A stretch of 64,000 nucleotides of DNA from Trissonchulus latispiculum (Eukaryota > Nematoda > Enoplea > Enoplida > Ironidae): positions 1 through 64,000 of the forward strand of contig JASAND010023284.1 of the NCBI GenBank assembly GCA_030248195.1, given 5' to 3'. The number at the start of each line of letters is the position of its first letter. Position 1 is the stretch's first letter. Shown here piece by piece: positions 34,700 through 45,611 of this stretch. A program made the translations under genes and the position numbers. Under the pieces are notes generated by a model. It worked only from the letters and a program-made list of their open reading frames with translations. It ran no database searches and had not been told where the DNA came from.

Positions 34700-35150
34700 T
34701 TTCACAACAAGTAACAAAAAAATGTCCCCACCACAGCACTCGACAGCCACTTTGGGTACGCACTTTTATGACAAAAGTTGCTCAGTTCGATGCGGGCTTT
34801 CATTTGGTATCAAATTTGACCACTTTTGAAAAATTTCATTTTTGACCCAAAACCGCCTAAGTCCCCACCCCACCCCACCACAGCCCTCTACAACCACTTT
34901 GAGCAAGCAGTTCTATGACAAAAGTTGCTCAGCTCACTTAGGACTTTCATTTGGTACCAAATTTGACCACTTTTGAAAACTTTCATTTTTGACCACATGA
35001 CCTCCCACTGACCTGACCCTCCAGACGGCAAAGTGGAACCAGCCCAGCAAAATGGGTTGCGTCCTAGAGCAAAACGGACACCGGGGATGAGCTGGGCGCA
35101 CCAGAAAACCCCTATAGACAAAGTCTTGAATGGCTGAGTAAAGTAAAAGT
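34700..35150. repeat. Minisatellite fragments of the FB3 type
   Basis: A tip-like ACAAGTAACAAAAAAATG at 34708 leads into two minisatellite units of the FB3 type and one copy of the GACGGCAAAGTGGAACCAGC unit. There is no inverted partner, so this is probably a deleted foldback. Confidence 0.6.
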
Positions 35151-35337
35151 AAAATTCTTCATTACTATTAGAAGAATTCATATTTACCAAAAGCTACCAA
35201 TAACTTATCTAAATATAAATAAAAGAAAAAATTTAAAACATTTACATACCATTCAATTCATACGTACTACATAAAAGTGCAAGGTCATAAAATAGCATTT
35301 ACGGATCGCTTTGTTATACCCGACCATTCCTGATTGT

Positions 35338-35427
35338 GGGACTCATCAGGGGCTTACAATCAGGTTCAAATTTTTAGTAGAAAATTAAAAATTTATTTTT
35401 GACAATAAACTTTTCGGTTTCGTCCCC
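35338..35427 (-). ncRNA. Hammerhead-like half motifs, permuted
   Basis: On the minus strand, GGGACGAAACC (complement of 35416-35426) comes first, and CCTGATGAGTCCC (complement of 35338-35350) lies about 65 bases further on. These are the two conserved core halves of a hammerhead ribozyme, and GGGAC could pair with GTCCC as stem II. The order would require a stem-II-open form, and convincing stems I and III are not visible. This is probably a remnant. Penelope-like elements are known to carry hammerheads, and one lies next door. Confidence 0.3.
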
Positions 35428-35541
35428 TAGCGATCAACTCCACTTATTCGTGAGACATTTATGTTTCCTTCAAACACATACCGATGTGCATAACATGTAA
35501 TATAAAAGCAACTATTTACATAATCATTATTCTATTTTAGA

Positions 35542-36552
35542 CTATCTAATGCATTCCACCCATAGTATATTTGGTTTTACATTTGCAAAAATCTGATTAA
35601 TTTTCAATATTTTATCATAATTCCTACAAAATTTTAATTTGAATTTTCGTTTTGAATAATTTTTTGTTAACAAATAATTTACCAATCTTTTTAGCTTAAC
35701 TATAAATGAGAATTTTGTACTACATATCCTTGCATATCTTAATACCTCATTAACATAAACTGTATAGGCTACATTAGAAGAAAAATTGCCGTATAAATTA
35801 GGAAATTTAACTACGTGAAAGTTATAATCATCAGTTTTGTCAAATACTTCACACATAAACTTATTATTAATAATATCTAGTTTAATATCTAACACATTTG
35901 CTGCATAATCATTTAAATTTTCTCTATTTAAAGTCAAACATAGAGGATAGATTTCCATAAAAATACTATCGAAAAATCCCTTATCATTAAGAATTGTAAT
36001 ATCATCAATATATCTGAATACATATCTTAACTTTCTAAGCGCATTAAAATAGCATTGTTTATATAGCATTCTTTTCATAAAAATATATTCATAATAAAAT
36101 AAAAATAAATTAGCTAAATACGGCGCACAATCAGTCCCCATAGGTATTCCACATTTTTGTTTGAATATCATGTCTCCACATTCAATATATAAATTATCCA
36201 ATAACCAACCAATATTCGATATCAAATCCGCAGCGGTTAATTTATTTCCTGTATTAGTATTACAACCCCATCTAGCACTTCCTTTGTATAGAATTATACA
36301 CTTGTTTTTGTTATCTGCAATTGCTAATTTTATTAAATAGCCTAGCGCTTCTTTTATCTCCTTATGCGGAATACTTGTATACAGTTGACCGAAATCATAC
36401 GTGTAAACTGATTTAGCAGACTGCCTTTTATTTATAGAATATATTGCATCTAATATAACACTGGATCTATCAATTATCCAAAATAAATTGGCATTATTTT
36501 TAGTATTTTGGTAAATAGCATTAGTATACATTCTTAGTCTATTTAATATCAA
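35542..36552 (-). CDS. Penelope-like reverse transcriptase (partial element)
   Basis: A 336-codon open frame encodes a reverse transcriptase of the Penelope-like type. In order are VYTYDFGQLYTSIPH (the palm motif with its Asp, about residues 49-63), KCGIPMGTDCAPYLANLF (about 133-150) and the catalytic YIDD in FRYIDDITIL (about 179-188). KLDIINNKFMCEVFDKTDDY follows in the thumb-side region. No GIY-YIG endonuclease is seen in the ~400 bp downstream. The start is uncertain because upstream sequence turns into a C-rich repeat at 36553, so the protein is probably 5'-truncated. The frame is intact, unlike the other retroelements here. AT-rich codon use differs from CDK5. A related non-LTR or DIRS-type enzyme is less likely given the motif set. 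Confidence 0.7.
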   Translation of the reverse strand: MILNRLRMYTNAIYQNTKNNANLFWIIDRSSVILDAIYSINKRQSAKSVYTYDFGQLYTSIPHKEIKEALGYLIKLAIADNKNKCIILYKGSARWGCNTNTGNKLTAADLISNIGWLLDNLYIECGDMIFKQKCGIPMGTDCAPYLANLFLFYYEYIFMKRMLYKQCYFNALRKLRYVFRYIDDITILNDKGFFDSIFMEIYPLCLTLNRENLNDYAANVLDIKLDIINNKFMCEVFDKTDDYNFHVVKFPNLYGNFSSNVAYTVYVNEVLRYARICSTKFSFIVKLKRLVNYLLTKNYSKRKFKLKFCRNYDKILKINQIFANVKPNILWVECIR

Positions 36553-37110
36553 TTTTAAAGCACAACCAATTCCCTACCCCAGCTTTCGGCTACCCCCACC
36601 TAAACCCGCCCCCGTCCCTTTTTGCAACCAAAAAGTCAGCTAAATTTTTCCAAAAATGGTCATTTTTTGAAACATTTTTCTCAAATTTTAACTTAAAATC
36701 CCTTTAAAACCGCGTATAAACGCCTAAAAGTGTCAAAATAAGCCTTGATTTCACGAAAAAAGCGTTAAAATACAGAGAATTTTGCATTTTTAGGCCATTT
36801 TTTGGATATTTTGAGGTCCCAATGTTGGGGGGAGGTTACGTAGGGGGGTATATGTATATATACCTCCCATCGCATTTCGGGGGTCGACCACCAAATTTCC
36901 AGAGCTTACCCCCCCCATATATGGTTGCAACCTAAATTTCAAATTTCCGATGAAACTATGGTTGGGTCTGGGAGAGGCCGGGCTTCCCAAAAATTTTTGG
37001 GGGTGGTTTGGGAACATGGCTGGGGTGTTACCCCCCCCCCCCCCAGTTCCACCTCCGCGCAGGCTCCCCCTCCCTCGATGACATAGGCGATCAAATATTG
37101 ACAAGAATCC
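36553..37110. repeat. C-run repeat upstream of CDK5
   Basis: C-rich blocks at 36580-36620 and 37028-37075 border an AT-rich middle (TTTTTCCAAAAATGGTC). It resembles the G-run family but has no clear ends. It lies about 310 bp upstream of the CDK5 start codon. Confidence 0.45.
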
Positions 37111-37417
37111 CAATACGTTTTCGATTTTTTTGCAGTTTTTGGCCATGGAGTTAGCGAAACTTGTCGACTTGGCGGGCCGCCCTAAACACCTAAGGACCAA
37201 AATCGCCAAAATTCTATTAGCTTTGATCTTTGAGCCACAATCGATTTTATGCACGTTTTGGCCAAAACTTTGGGGTTTTTTGTCCCGTCCCTGTAAACAC
37301 CAACGCCTGTTTTCAAAGTTCAAATATGTACTTCATATTTATATACTTTTATTATAGCTTCTTACTTTCTGGTCCAATAATTGTTATATTCCTGGCAATT
37401 GCTTTCGCTGATTTGCT

Positions 37418-37585
37418 ATGCAGAAATATGAGAAACTTGAAAAAATTGGCGAAGGCACCTATGGAACTGTGTTCAAGGCCAGGTGCAAAGACACCCAAGA
37501 GATCGTGGCTTTGAAGCGTGTACGACTGGACGATGATGATGAAGGTGTTCCCAGCAGTGCCCTAAGAGAAATATCTTTGCTTAAG
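37418..37585 (+). CDS. CDK5: Cyclin-dependent kinase 5, exon 1
   Basis: CDK5 is a proline-directed Ser/Thr kinase that pairs with p35-type activators. This exon gives residues 1-56, the N-lobe start. It shows the glycine loop GEGTYG with Tyr15, the ATP-binding lysine in ALKR (Lys33), and the PSSALRE helix that defines CDK5. The start [20 protein letters not shown] is the usual CDK5 start. The exon ends in phase 0 after a lysine at AAG|GTAATA. The next exon is 9.4 kb away because the intron is full of mobile elements. Exon 1 aligns with human CDK5 without gaps. Confidence 0.95.
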
Positions 37586-37828
37586 GTAATACGACGTATA
37601 TATAATACAACTTTGGTGAACCCTTATCCGGTCCCTTGCATAGCTGATACCACATGTTTGTTCCACATTGTTCATGTATTGTATATTTTGCAGAAATTGA
37701 CGAGAACTTATAAGGTATATAATTTTTTGGTTACGTTGCTTAACCGAAACTATTCATACACAACTTTTTTGTAAGACTAATCTGCGTGTAAGTTTTGATT
37801 AACGATGTGCGATGATGTATGTGCCTTA

Positions 37829-37829
37829 C

Positions 37830-37901
<72 letters not shown>
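37829..37901. repeat. (TA)n microsatellite
   Basis: A pure TA tract of about 36 repeats borders the left side of the small foldback. A second tract of about 14 repeats borders its right side at 38208-38236. Confidence 0.95.
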
Positions 37902-37902
<1 letters not shown>

Positions 37903-37903
<1 letters not shown>

Positions 37904-38205
37904 CATTTCACGGAAAGAGTGCCAGTTGGAGAAGTTTTAACAATTGGAGAAATATCGTCAACTAGGGATGGCGATTTTGGAAAGTTGAGTAAATTCCAAA
38001 GAATGGGAAAGCATTGTAAACCATTCTTTTCCGAATAACTTTGGAATATTGGCCAAAAAGTATGAAATTATTCAGGAAAAAAATTTTCTATGCTTTCCGC
38101 CAATTCTGTTTGGACTTTACCAACTTTGGCGAAAATCACCAATGTTGGCGATATTTCTCCATTTTTAAAACTTCTCCAACTGGCACTCTTTCCGTGAAAT
38201 GTACC
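37903..38205. mobile_element. Small foldback MITE between (TA)n tracts
   Basis: Arms beginning CATTTCACGGAAAGAGTGCC are inverted at the right end, with AACTTCTCCAACTGGCACTC. The arms span most of the 300-bp length with some mismatch in the middle. It is non-coding and probably inserted into a TA repeat. Confidence 0.75.
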
Positions 38206-38237
<32 letters not shown>

Positions 38238-38426
38238 GCGTCCTTATTGGTGGTTTAAAAATGCAATAGATGCACACATCTCATTCTGCTATCATTTATT
38301 GAGTTTACGTGGTGTGCTTTAGTTTGGAGCTTTTCGCAGTTTTATGACTTTAAGTGCATATATATATATTTAGACATGTGTTGACAGGCTTATTTACGTA
38401 TATACATACCTTTGTTTGTACTGTTA

Positions 38427-39497
38427 ATAATAGCGCGGCGGAAAATAAAAACCCAAATTTTCGAATTTTGGCTGTAACTTTAATAAAGCGACAAAACAAA
38501 AATCTAACGATAACTACCATGAGGCCTTGCGAAGAGCTTCAAAATGAGCCATAAAAGATATCTCTAGCACTTATGTACGGTTAGTGAGAAATTTTCGACT
38601 AAACCGATGGGAACAAAAAACCCAATGCGGGAAAAACCCATGGGCGGTAAAAAAACCCAGCCGAGCATGCCAGAACATTTTTGACTATACCATTCGAAAG
38701 AGCGGGTCAGTTTAGTACATCTGCATCATCATTATTTTTGCAAAAATGTCAAATTGAATTTTGAAAATTTTGTATGTTTAACACGTAAACATAGGCAAAT
38801 TTTGAAAATTTGAAACTTGTTATATATACATAGTTTCTGCCGTTTTAACATCGTATCACATAGAAAACGTGTTTTTATTGCAGTTACATAAAGCCAAACC
38901 CGACCTCTTTTAGTGAACAGTTGGCGATTTTTGACGAAATTGAAAAATTTGGCTTGAAATGGCACCATGTCAGATTTTGGCCACCTGGACCACACATAGA
39001 AGGTTGAACCTAGGTAAAATCTATACCAAATTATCAGTAGGCTCTATTGAGCTAAGAAATGAATTTTTCCTTTGCTGCTAATGGTTAGAAAAAATTTTCA
39101 TTTTGAATTTGGGTTGTTTTTCCCGCACATGGGTTTTGTCCCGCCGAGTCTAGGTCACCCCCAGGTCGCACCACAGGCACTAGAGCCAAATTGCATACAC
39201 CATCGTGAAGTTTGAGTCATCCTCCGCGAAACTGAAATCCGTTTTGGGCTAGGTCTTTCCAGTAGTTCAGGGTGAATCTAAAAAGTTGACCCTGTCTGAC
39301 CCCGAAGTTGGGACCAAAATTTTCAAAGTTCCAAAAAAATTTGCTGAGAGGCAGCGGGAGCTACAATAATACAGCCTCTAGGGTAGTCTTGGACGCTCTT
39401 TAAGATAGGCTATTAAAATCCGATCTAGCTCATATGGGTGCACACTGGCGTTGGGTTTTTCTCGCATCCCGGACTGGGATTTTTCCATACTGTTTAT
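38427..39497. mobile_element. TATA-type element F (diverged relative of C)
   Basis: The motifs are decayed, but the layout is intact. Read from the right, clusters lie at 39451-39487 (2), 39112-39148 (2), 38607-38660 (3) and 38434-38456 (1). The body aligns with element C over stretches such as AGAAAACGTGTTTTT and CTTTCCAGTAGTTCAGGGT. The ends are worn (AATAGCGCGGCGG and TTTTTCCATACTGTTTATA). Confidence 0.7.
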
Positions 39498-39506
39498 ACA
39501 ACAATT

Positions 39507-39984
39507 AATTACTATACACTTACTTTAATACAGATGAACTACATAGAGAGCAGGGTACACGATATAGTCACAGGTGATGTTCCACGTAAGCGACCCAGCA
39601 GCTCCAAAGGTCGAACTAATATAATAAGATAGGACTGACTGAGTCAAACCTCAACTGAGTCTAATTCCCCGAATGTGATTTAGGTCCACTTTATATAGTT
39701 TTTCAGTTGCACGTGGATAGGCACGTTTTGGACGGCGTCGCAAGTGTGAACATCATCTGTTTACAATAGCAATGACGAAAGCACATGCCAGGTGTCGGCA
39801 AGATACCAATTTCGGACCCTATTGACGTCATTAGTCTCGAGTTCAGATTACGCCATCGCCGCGACATATACCTACGTAATACCTACCATATAACATTCAC
39901 GTTGCATAGATCACACCTATCTCTTTACATTATAGTTTTCCTAAATTTATGTCCTTTTTACTTAATCGCTTCATGCTCGTTACA
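39507..39984 (-). repeat. 3' LTR of retrotransposon (outer end missing)
   Basis: All 478 bp match 46470-46947 with one difference seen (GGTGATG against GATGATG). Read on the minus strand it begins TGTAACGAGC. The last 71 bp of the LTR, present in the other copy, are absent next to element F. Confidence 0.85.
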
Positions 39985-39997
39985 TTCCTACCCCCTT
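39985..39997 (-). other. Polypurine tract
   Basis: The minus strand reads AAGGGGGTAGGAA directly before the LTR start TGTAAC. This is where a plus-strand primer is expected. Confidence 0.75.
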
Positions 39998-40361
39998 AGT
40001 TACGAGCACCGACGAGTGACAAATTTTCGGGCATATTCAACTTACTTCTAGGTTGACATGCCATTTTCCGAAATAAATAATTATATTCTTATGTATATAT
40101 TTTGCTGGATTTTCTAAAAATCGTTTCATGCTAACTTGAGGCCAAAAGAAGTTAAAGCAGATTGCAAAATTTTGCGATGTTTGAACTTAGCGAAAACATC
40201 GAGTAATCGGTAAGCGAGACAAGACTTCAAAACTTTATATATATGAATTGAAAATATTCTGAGATTTCTTTTCTGTGCAGTCTTTATATAACTACCTAAC
40301 GTTTAGGTATGCAATATGCATGTATTATGCACTATGTGCTGTGCAACAAATTTTCAATATG

Positions 40362-41467
40362 TATAGTCAATCGGGGAAAAAAAGCCACGTCAAAATTTCG
40401 GGAAAAAAAGCCACGACCGCTGTGGCCTAACGGATGAAGCTATTGCAGTAATATTTGGCGTGTAGAATGGCGACCTCAATATAAGCCCACACGCCGGTTT
40501 TTAGCTTTTTAGCTCTCTCCTCTATAGTCAACAGCGGGGTCCACATTTTTTGGAAAATTTTTTTCCTGAAAAGGCGGGAAAACGGTAATGTTTCAAAAAT
40601 TCATAACTTTAGTGTCAATAGCGCTATCTGAATAATTTCTATTGCAGTCAAGAGAGAACATGTCTGGCTTTGTCCTCATACAACTGCAAACAGTTTAGGA
40701 TGTCACGTTGTCTCTGGGCAGGTGTGGCTTTATTTTCCCGATGATTTTGACCCATCGGGAAAAAAAAGCCAGTCGCTTGCGAGTCCCATAGTGAGCAGTT
40801 TTTCTGGATTTCTGGCATGATAACTATTTTGAAAATAATCAGCAATTCAAGTTTTACAAAGCAATACCGTTTTTAGGTGGACAGTCCCTGAAATGAGCAA
40901 CTTTTGGACTAATATGTCACGTCAGTCGTTTTGACCGCTACACTCCACATTTCATCCTGAAACTGGCACAATTGGCCAAAAAGAGCACTACGAATTCATT
41001 GGTAAACACTATTTTGTGGTTAGCCTTCGTTTTAGCAAGTTTTTAAAAAATTTGTATGTTTACGTTATATTTGATGAAACCTAGCCAGTTTATGCTGCAA
41101 ACTAAAAAGTTCTATTTAATGCTTTACGAAGGCAATTTGCCTCGGAAAACAACAAATCTAGGGTAAATAAGCGACGCTGAACACGTTGGAACACTCAGAA
41201 TTGGTCTACGCCTTCAGGATGTGCTTAGACCAAAGTGGCTTTTTTTCCCGATGACTGGCTTTTTTTCCCGATTTTGGCTTTTTTTCCCCAGCAAATAAAT
41301 CACAAACTACTCTCTATTGCTACAGTCCAGAGAAGGCATTAATACATGAAAATAATCCGTAGGGGTTGCCATTCTTCAAACTACAAGAATTTTCCCATAA
41401 TTCCAAAAAATGAGTTCTACACGTCCAAACGTTTGAAAAAATGGCGTTTTTTTCCCGATTGACTATA
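40362..41467. mobile_element. TATA-flanked element E (2-2-3-1 layout), inside the LTR element
   Basis: TATAGTCAATCGGGG begins the element and CCCGATTGACTATA ends it. The motif is TCGGG, about seven A, GCCA. Clusters of 2, 2, 3 and 1 lie at 40371-40418, 40732-40778, 41240-41295 and 41444-41460. The offsets match those of reversed element C within about 10 bp. There is no coding region. Confidence 0.85.
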
Positions 41468-43039
41468 CTGCAATTTGCGTATATATTTATGCATTTAGAC
41501 GTACACGTTAAGCTTACAGCTTGGACATAGCTTTTCTACAGGCTTTCGTGCGAACATATATAAAACACTTTTTCAGCAATTTTGAATTTTGAGTGAGACT
41601 ATTGGTTCAGAGAGAATACTGCGTATGAATTTAGCACTATGGGCCAGGGAAGAATAGCTCGAATATATACTTAATCTATATAAAAAATTAATTAAAAACA
41701 AATTTGAATGATTCAAAGGTCCATCATTTAAGTCAAACCAAATGATAAACAATCTTTAATTACGTAATCAAAATTTTGTTTAAATGTTTTTGCTGCGAAA
41801 CGCGACATGTATTACACTTTTCTATTAAAACAGTTTGAAAATTTAGTTGCGTAACTCACGTGCTTGCTAAGTTCTAGACGTCTGGAAGACCGTTGATATT
41901 TTCCAGAAGAAAACAAATCAGACTTTGTCATTTCGTGTGAGGTTGGCTTAGATGCTTAGATCGCTTTTACAATGATCATATGCTCACATTTTCGCGATTA
42001 TATACTAATTAAAATACGTATGCTTATGTATATATACACTATATACTCTCATATATTCTGTGCATTTTTCCGAAATTTGAACTCAAACTTTGACTGCTAA
42101 ATTGCAAAAATTACTAAACTTAGTTACCTTTGATGCCATAACTTTAAAACACCGTCAGAAGTGCACAAAAATTTTGTAGCTAAATTTTAGCGCTTGTTAT
42201 AATATAACATGATGCATAACAATAATAAATATTCAAAGTACATAATTATATGCTTTCAGTTCAGCCAGAATTTTTACTTCAGTTATTGTCACGTGCACTG
42301 TTTCAGAAATTAGAAGCTAGGATACATTTAAAAAACGTAACCTTAAATAAGGCGAAATCTCAGTCTCTCTCCTTGATATAGATACGTACCTATGTACTGT
42401 GTACGCTCTGACTGGGCGGTTAAAACAGAATCTCTGAGTTTTGTTATCCCATTGAACATACTTGATCAGCTTAATAAACCTAAATTAGTACGTAACTTTA
42501 GTTTCACCTAAACCAAAACATCGAAATTATTTTACACAAGGCTTCAATACCACTAATTTTTACGCAAAATACGTAAGTTTATTAACTTTCCGTCATTTAT
42601 GCACCCACCTATCAAGAAAGAACTCAGGTATATATCGTTTCTAGGACTAGGTTTCTAAATTTGACTTTGACCTTTCTGGAATGCAGCTTTCGTCGAATCA
42701 AAATATTTACGCACAAAGTAGGGTTTCCGTAGTGTTGCATTCTACACGTAGCCTTACTTTCGCAGCTAAAGTTATTGAATCAGAACCTTTTTGTGTCACT
42801 CATTCGGTCAAACCAAAATTCAATCAATTTTTCATTTTGCGAAAATATTTGAAACCCTTTTCTGACGAGCTCAAAATTTGCAGCCAAGGCAAAACTTGTT
42901 TGCCAGTGATTGTCGGCTTGGCTATAGTCTGTTTACTGCATGCAAATTGCAACACTTCGGATCTATAGTTGTAAAAAAATTAATTCCATAACAGTTTTGT
43001 CAGCAGAGCTCCGTTCGTTCCATCAGGAGGCTATAATGG
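41468..43039. other. LTR element interior without recognised coding sequence
   Basis: This AT-rich stretch lies where pol would be expected. No reverse transcriptase, RNase H or integrase motif is visible on either strand. Confidence 0.5.
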
Positions 43040-44573
43040 CTAAGAGCAGCAAAGTCCAAAATCTTGATTTATTAGTTGTATTTCATAGCTGGCTCCTAAC
43101 CATTTACCTCCGTCATTTTGGAGTTGAAAATGGAAATCTGTTACCGTTGTCGGACAGACTCTTCCTAGTGCAACTGTCGGTCCACTGATTTTCAGAGATA
43201 GCAGCATAACAGCTGGCTCCTTCAGCTTAGAACTTGGCAAACTTAGAATCATGGATAGCAACGCAAGCTTTGCTAAAAGCTCGAACAGCCACCAGTAGTG
43301 ACTGATCTGATACTTAGCTGTTTCTGCACATTCAGCAGAAGGTCCACGAACCCATTCGGTAGTCCGTGGCCGCACTTTCCTGTGAGGCACCACACGCCAG
43401 TTTTTATTCCTGACAGTATCGTTCCAGCTACTCGTCTGACGGGTCCTTAGATAGCGAACTGACAGTATCTCAACTCGAGAATCACCGAAACCTGTCACAA
43501 GACCCATCTCGATAAAAGTAGAGCACTTATTTGCCTCGTCTCTGGGTACCACCAGTGCTTGGCACAGCCAAATAAGAGCCTGGACCAGAACCTTAAGAAT
43601 CAGTGCTGCGCTGTAGCCTCTTGGCGCTAGTAGGTTTACAGCAGTGTCATTCTCAGGTAATACGTTAGGTCCTGCAATAACGTCAGTCTTTGACGCAAAT
43701 GAGTAGGAGATGCAAGCTTCTACAGCTTTTACTACCAACCTTCTGAGGACATGAGAGTAGTCATCATCGTCTGCATGTTGTGCAACTTGTTTTCGCTGGA
43801 TGACAGTATTCTCTGAGCGATGAGCTTGTTTTATGTTCGCAACCGTCGAGGGTTGACTATCTAATATGACTGCTACGCAGACAACCCAAACAAAGACTGC
43901 CATTAAAGTTTGCGGTATTTTAGCATTGACCGCTGGAATATCCTTACTGCCAGTCAAGTCTAATTGCAGTGGAGGTAACTTTTTACCTATTATAATTGCA
44001 AGAACATGTGTCTTTGTGTCCATGGTGCCTTTATTACAATATTTTACTGCAGCTAAATTATCACGTGCCATTTTCCGATTTGAGTCTCTGTGAGACTTAG
44101 CTGCAGTATAAATACTGCACGCATTTGTTTTCTTAGCTAAACTTTTACACTCAACTGGACCGTCAGAGTGGTCTCGAACCACAGAAGGAACTTTTTGAGG
44201 GCACTTAGTTGACATTGGCTCAGTTTCTACTGCCACAGAATTTGCACAAAACTGGGAAGTTGTGTCCTCCACCACACCGGACATAAGCACTCCAGTGCTG
44301 CTATGCATTACCTCACCAGCAGGTACGAGCGCCACTGCTCCAAAGGTTGGAGGGGGCTGTAAGAATGTATCATGGAATTCAGTTTCAAATTTTGGAGGGG
44401 CTGTAGAAATTCCCAACACCTCCACAGCATTCATACCCAGAATCACATCAAAAGGAAGCTGCGGCACTACATAAGCTTTAACTGTATCTTGTTTCGACTC
44501 TAATTTTAACTGAACAGAACACATTCCGTCTGCAGTAAAAGCACCAATCCTGGTGTCATGAAAAGCGTTACAG
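43040..44573 (-). CDS. LTR-element ORF: protease C-terminal part plus unknown ~430 residues
   Basis: This open frame encodes the second half of a retroviral-type aspartic protease, recognisable by YVVPQLPFDVILGMN. It then continues uninterrupted for about 430 residues that I do not recognise. That part holds hydrophobic stretches (MAVFVWVVCVAVIL, LILKVLVQALIWLCQ, WWLFELLAKLALLSMIL) and a basic segment, WRVVPHRKVRPRTTEWVRG. No reverse transcriptase signature is present. The long stop-free frame in an otherwise defective element is unusual. Its first few codons as translated come from the hAT-like insertion, which cuts the protease at 44573. It could be an extra ORF, an envelope-like protein, or an accidentally open frame. 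Confidence 0.5.
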
Positions 44574-45298
44574 CAGGGTTTTTTTTTCAAAATTTTACCT
44601 GTGCTTTTTAGTGCGTTTTTTTAAGAAAATGTGTGTTTTTTTAAAAAATCTGTGTTTTTCCTGAAATTCGCTTTTCGCAGTTTTAACACGTTTTTAACGG
44701 TTTTTACAGCATTTTAAACTATATTTAGCATTTTTCGCGTTTTACAGAAGAAGTACAAAGCATATATTGCATGCTCAGTCTTCATAAACGATATTTCAAT
44801 GTTCTGAACGTTAAATATTTGCATTGATGACGTCTTTTTTGCGCTACAATGGGGGGTCTGGGGGGCGGAGTCCCCCAGGGCCCAGACGTTCAGAATTTTT
44901 TGAAAATTGTGACAATTTTGGTCTGAAATCCTTCAATCCTTTTACTTTTCGACAGTTTATTTTATTCCAGTCATTTGCAGAATTTGGAAACGTAATTTCA
45001 TAGAATAATTTGCTTATACAGTCCCTAATGACACCGTTGCTTAGAATAATGAAGGCTACACGAAAACTAATGCCTAGACGAAAACAAACAGAAGTAAAAA
45101 CATAGATATATAGTGAATACTTGCGCCGAAGGCGCAAAATTTTTTGGAAAAACTTAAAAATTAGGCTTAAAATTAATAAAAATTCGCTCCTTCAGGTGAA
45201 AATGTGAGTGTGCTTTTTGGTGTGTTTTTTTAAAATTTTGTGTGTTTTTTTAAAAAAAAAGTTGCGAAAACACAATAAAAAACACAAAAAAAACAGTG
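44574..45298. mobile_element. hAT-like insertion in the LTR-element protease
   Basis: The element starts CAGGGTTTTTTTTTC and ends AAAAAAAACAGTG. A perfect 8-bp duplication, CGTTACAG, lies at 44566-44573 and 45299-45306. The interior has GGGGGGTCTGGGGGGCGGAG at 44849 and GCGCCGAAGGCGC at 45123, both also found in the 50339-51053 element. There is no transposase. Confidence 0.85.
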
Positions 45299-45306
45299 CG
45301 TTACAG

Positions 45307-45611
45307 TGTTCAACGTTCGAAGCAAAATAAGAGTTTACCAGTGTAACTGTGCTGCTTGCAGCTACCAGCATTTCGGCTGGAACCCCATTTGCCCAACCTA
45401 GAACGATTGCAGGTTGGCCGTCATTAATCAACGCACACGCGTTGATTTGCTCATCAGGCTTTACCTCTGTCATTTTGTCCGTTAAAACGGCGTGACACGA
45501 TACCGACCCAGACGGCAGATTATGCCCCACGAGGTGCTGAGTCTGGGGTCTGAGCATTTTGCTGTCATGTCGATACATTGTATTTAATGGTTCAGTTTCA
45601 TATGGACACAT
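45307..45611 (-). pseudogene. LTR-element protease, N-terminal part, broken
   Basis: On the minus strand this frame ends in NGVPAEMLVAASSTVTLVNS, where a retroviral-type protease should have Asp-Thr/Ser-Gly. Here the position reads Ala-Ala-Ser, so the catalytic aspartate is gone. The hAT-like element follows a few codons later. Between this frame and gag (45612-45825) the frame is closed by stops. Confidence 0.6.

Noticed and set aside
35338..35427. Active hammerhead ribozyme
   Set aside because: The conserved halves are in permuted order, and stems I and III do not form convincingly.
43866..44093. 75-codon plus-strand frame inside the LTR element
   Set aside because: It is antisense to the long minus-strand frame that carries the protease signature.
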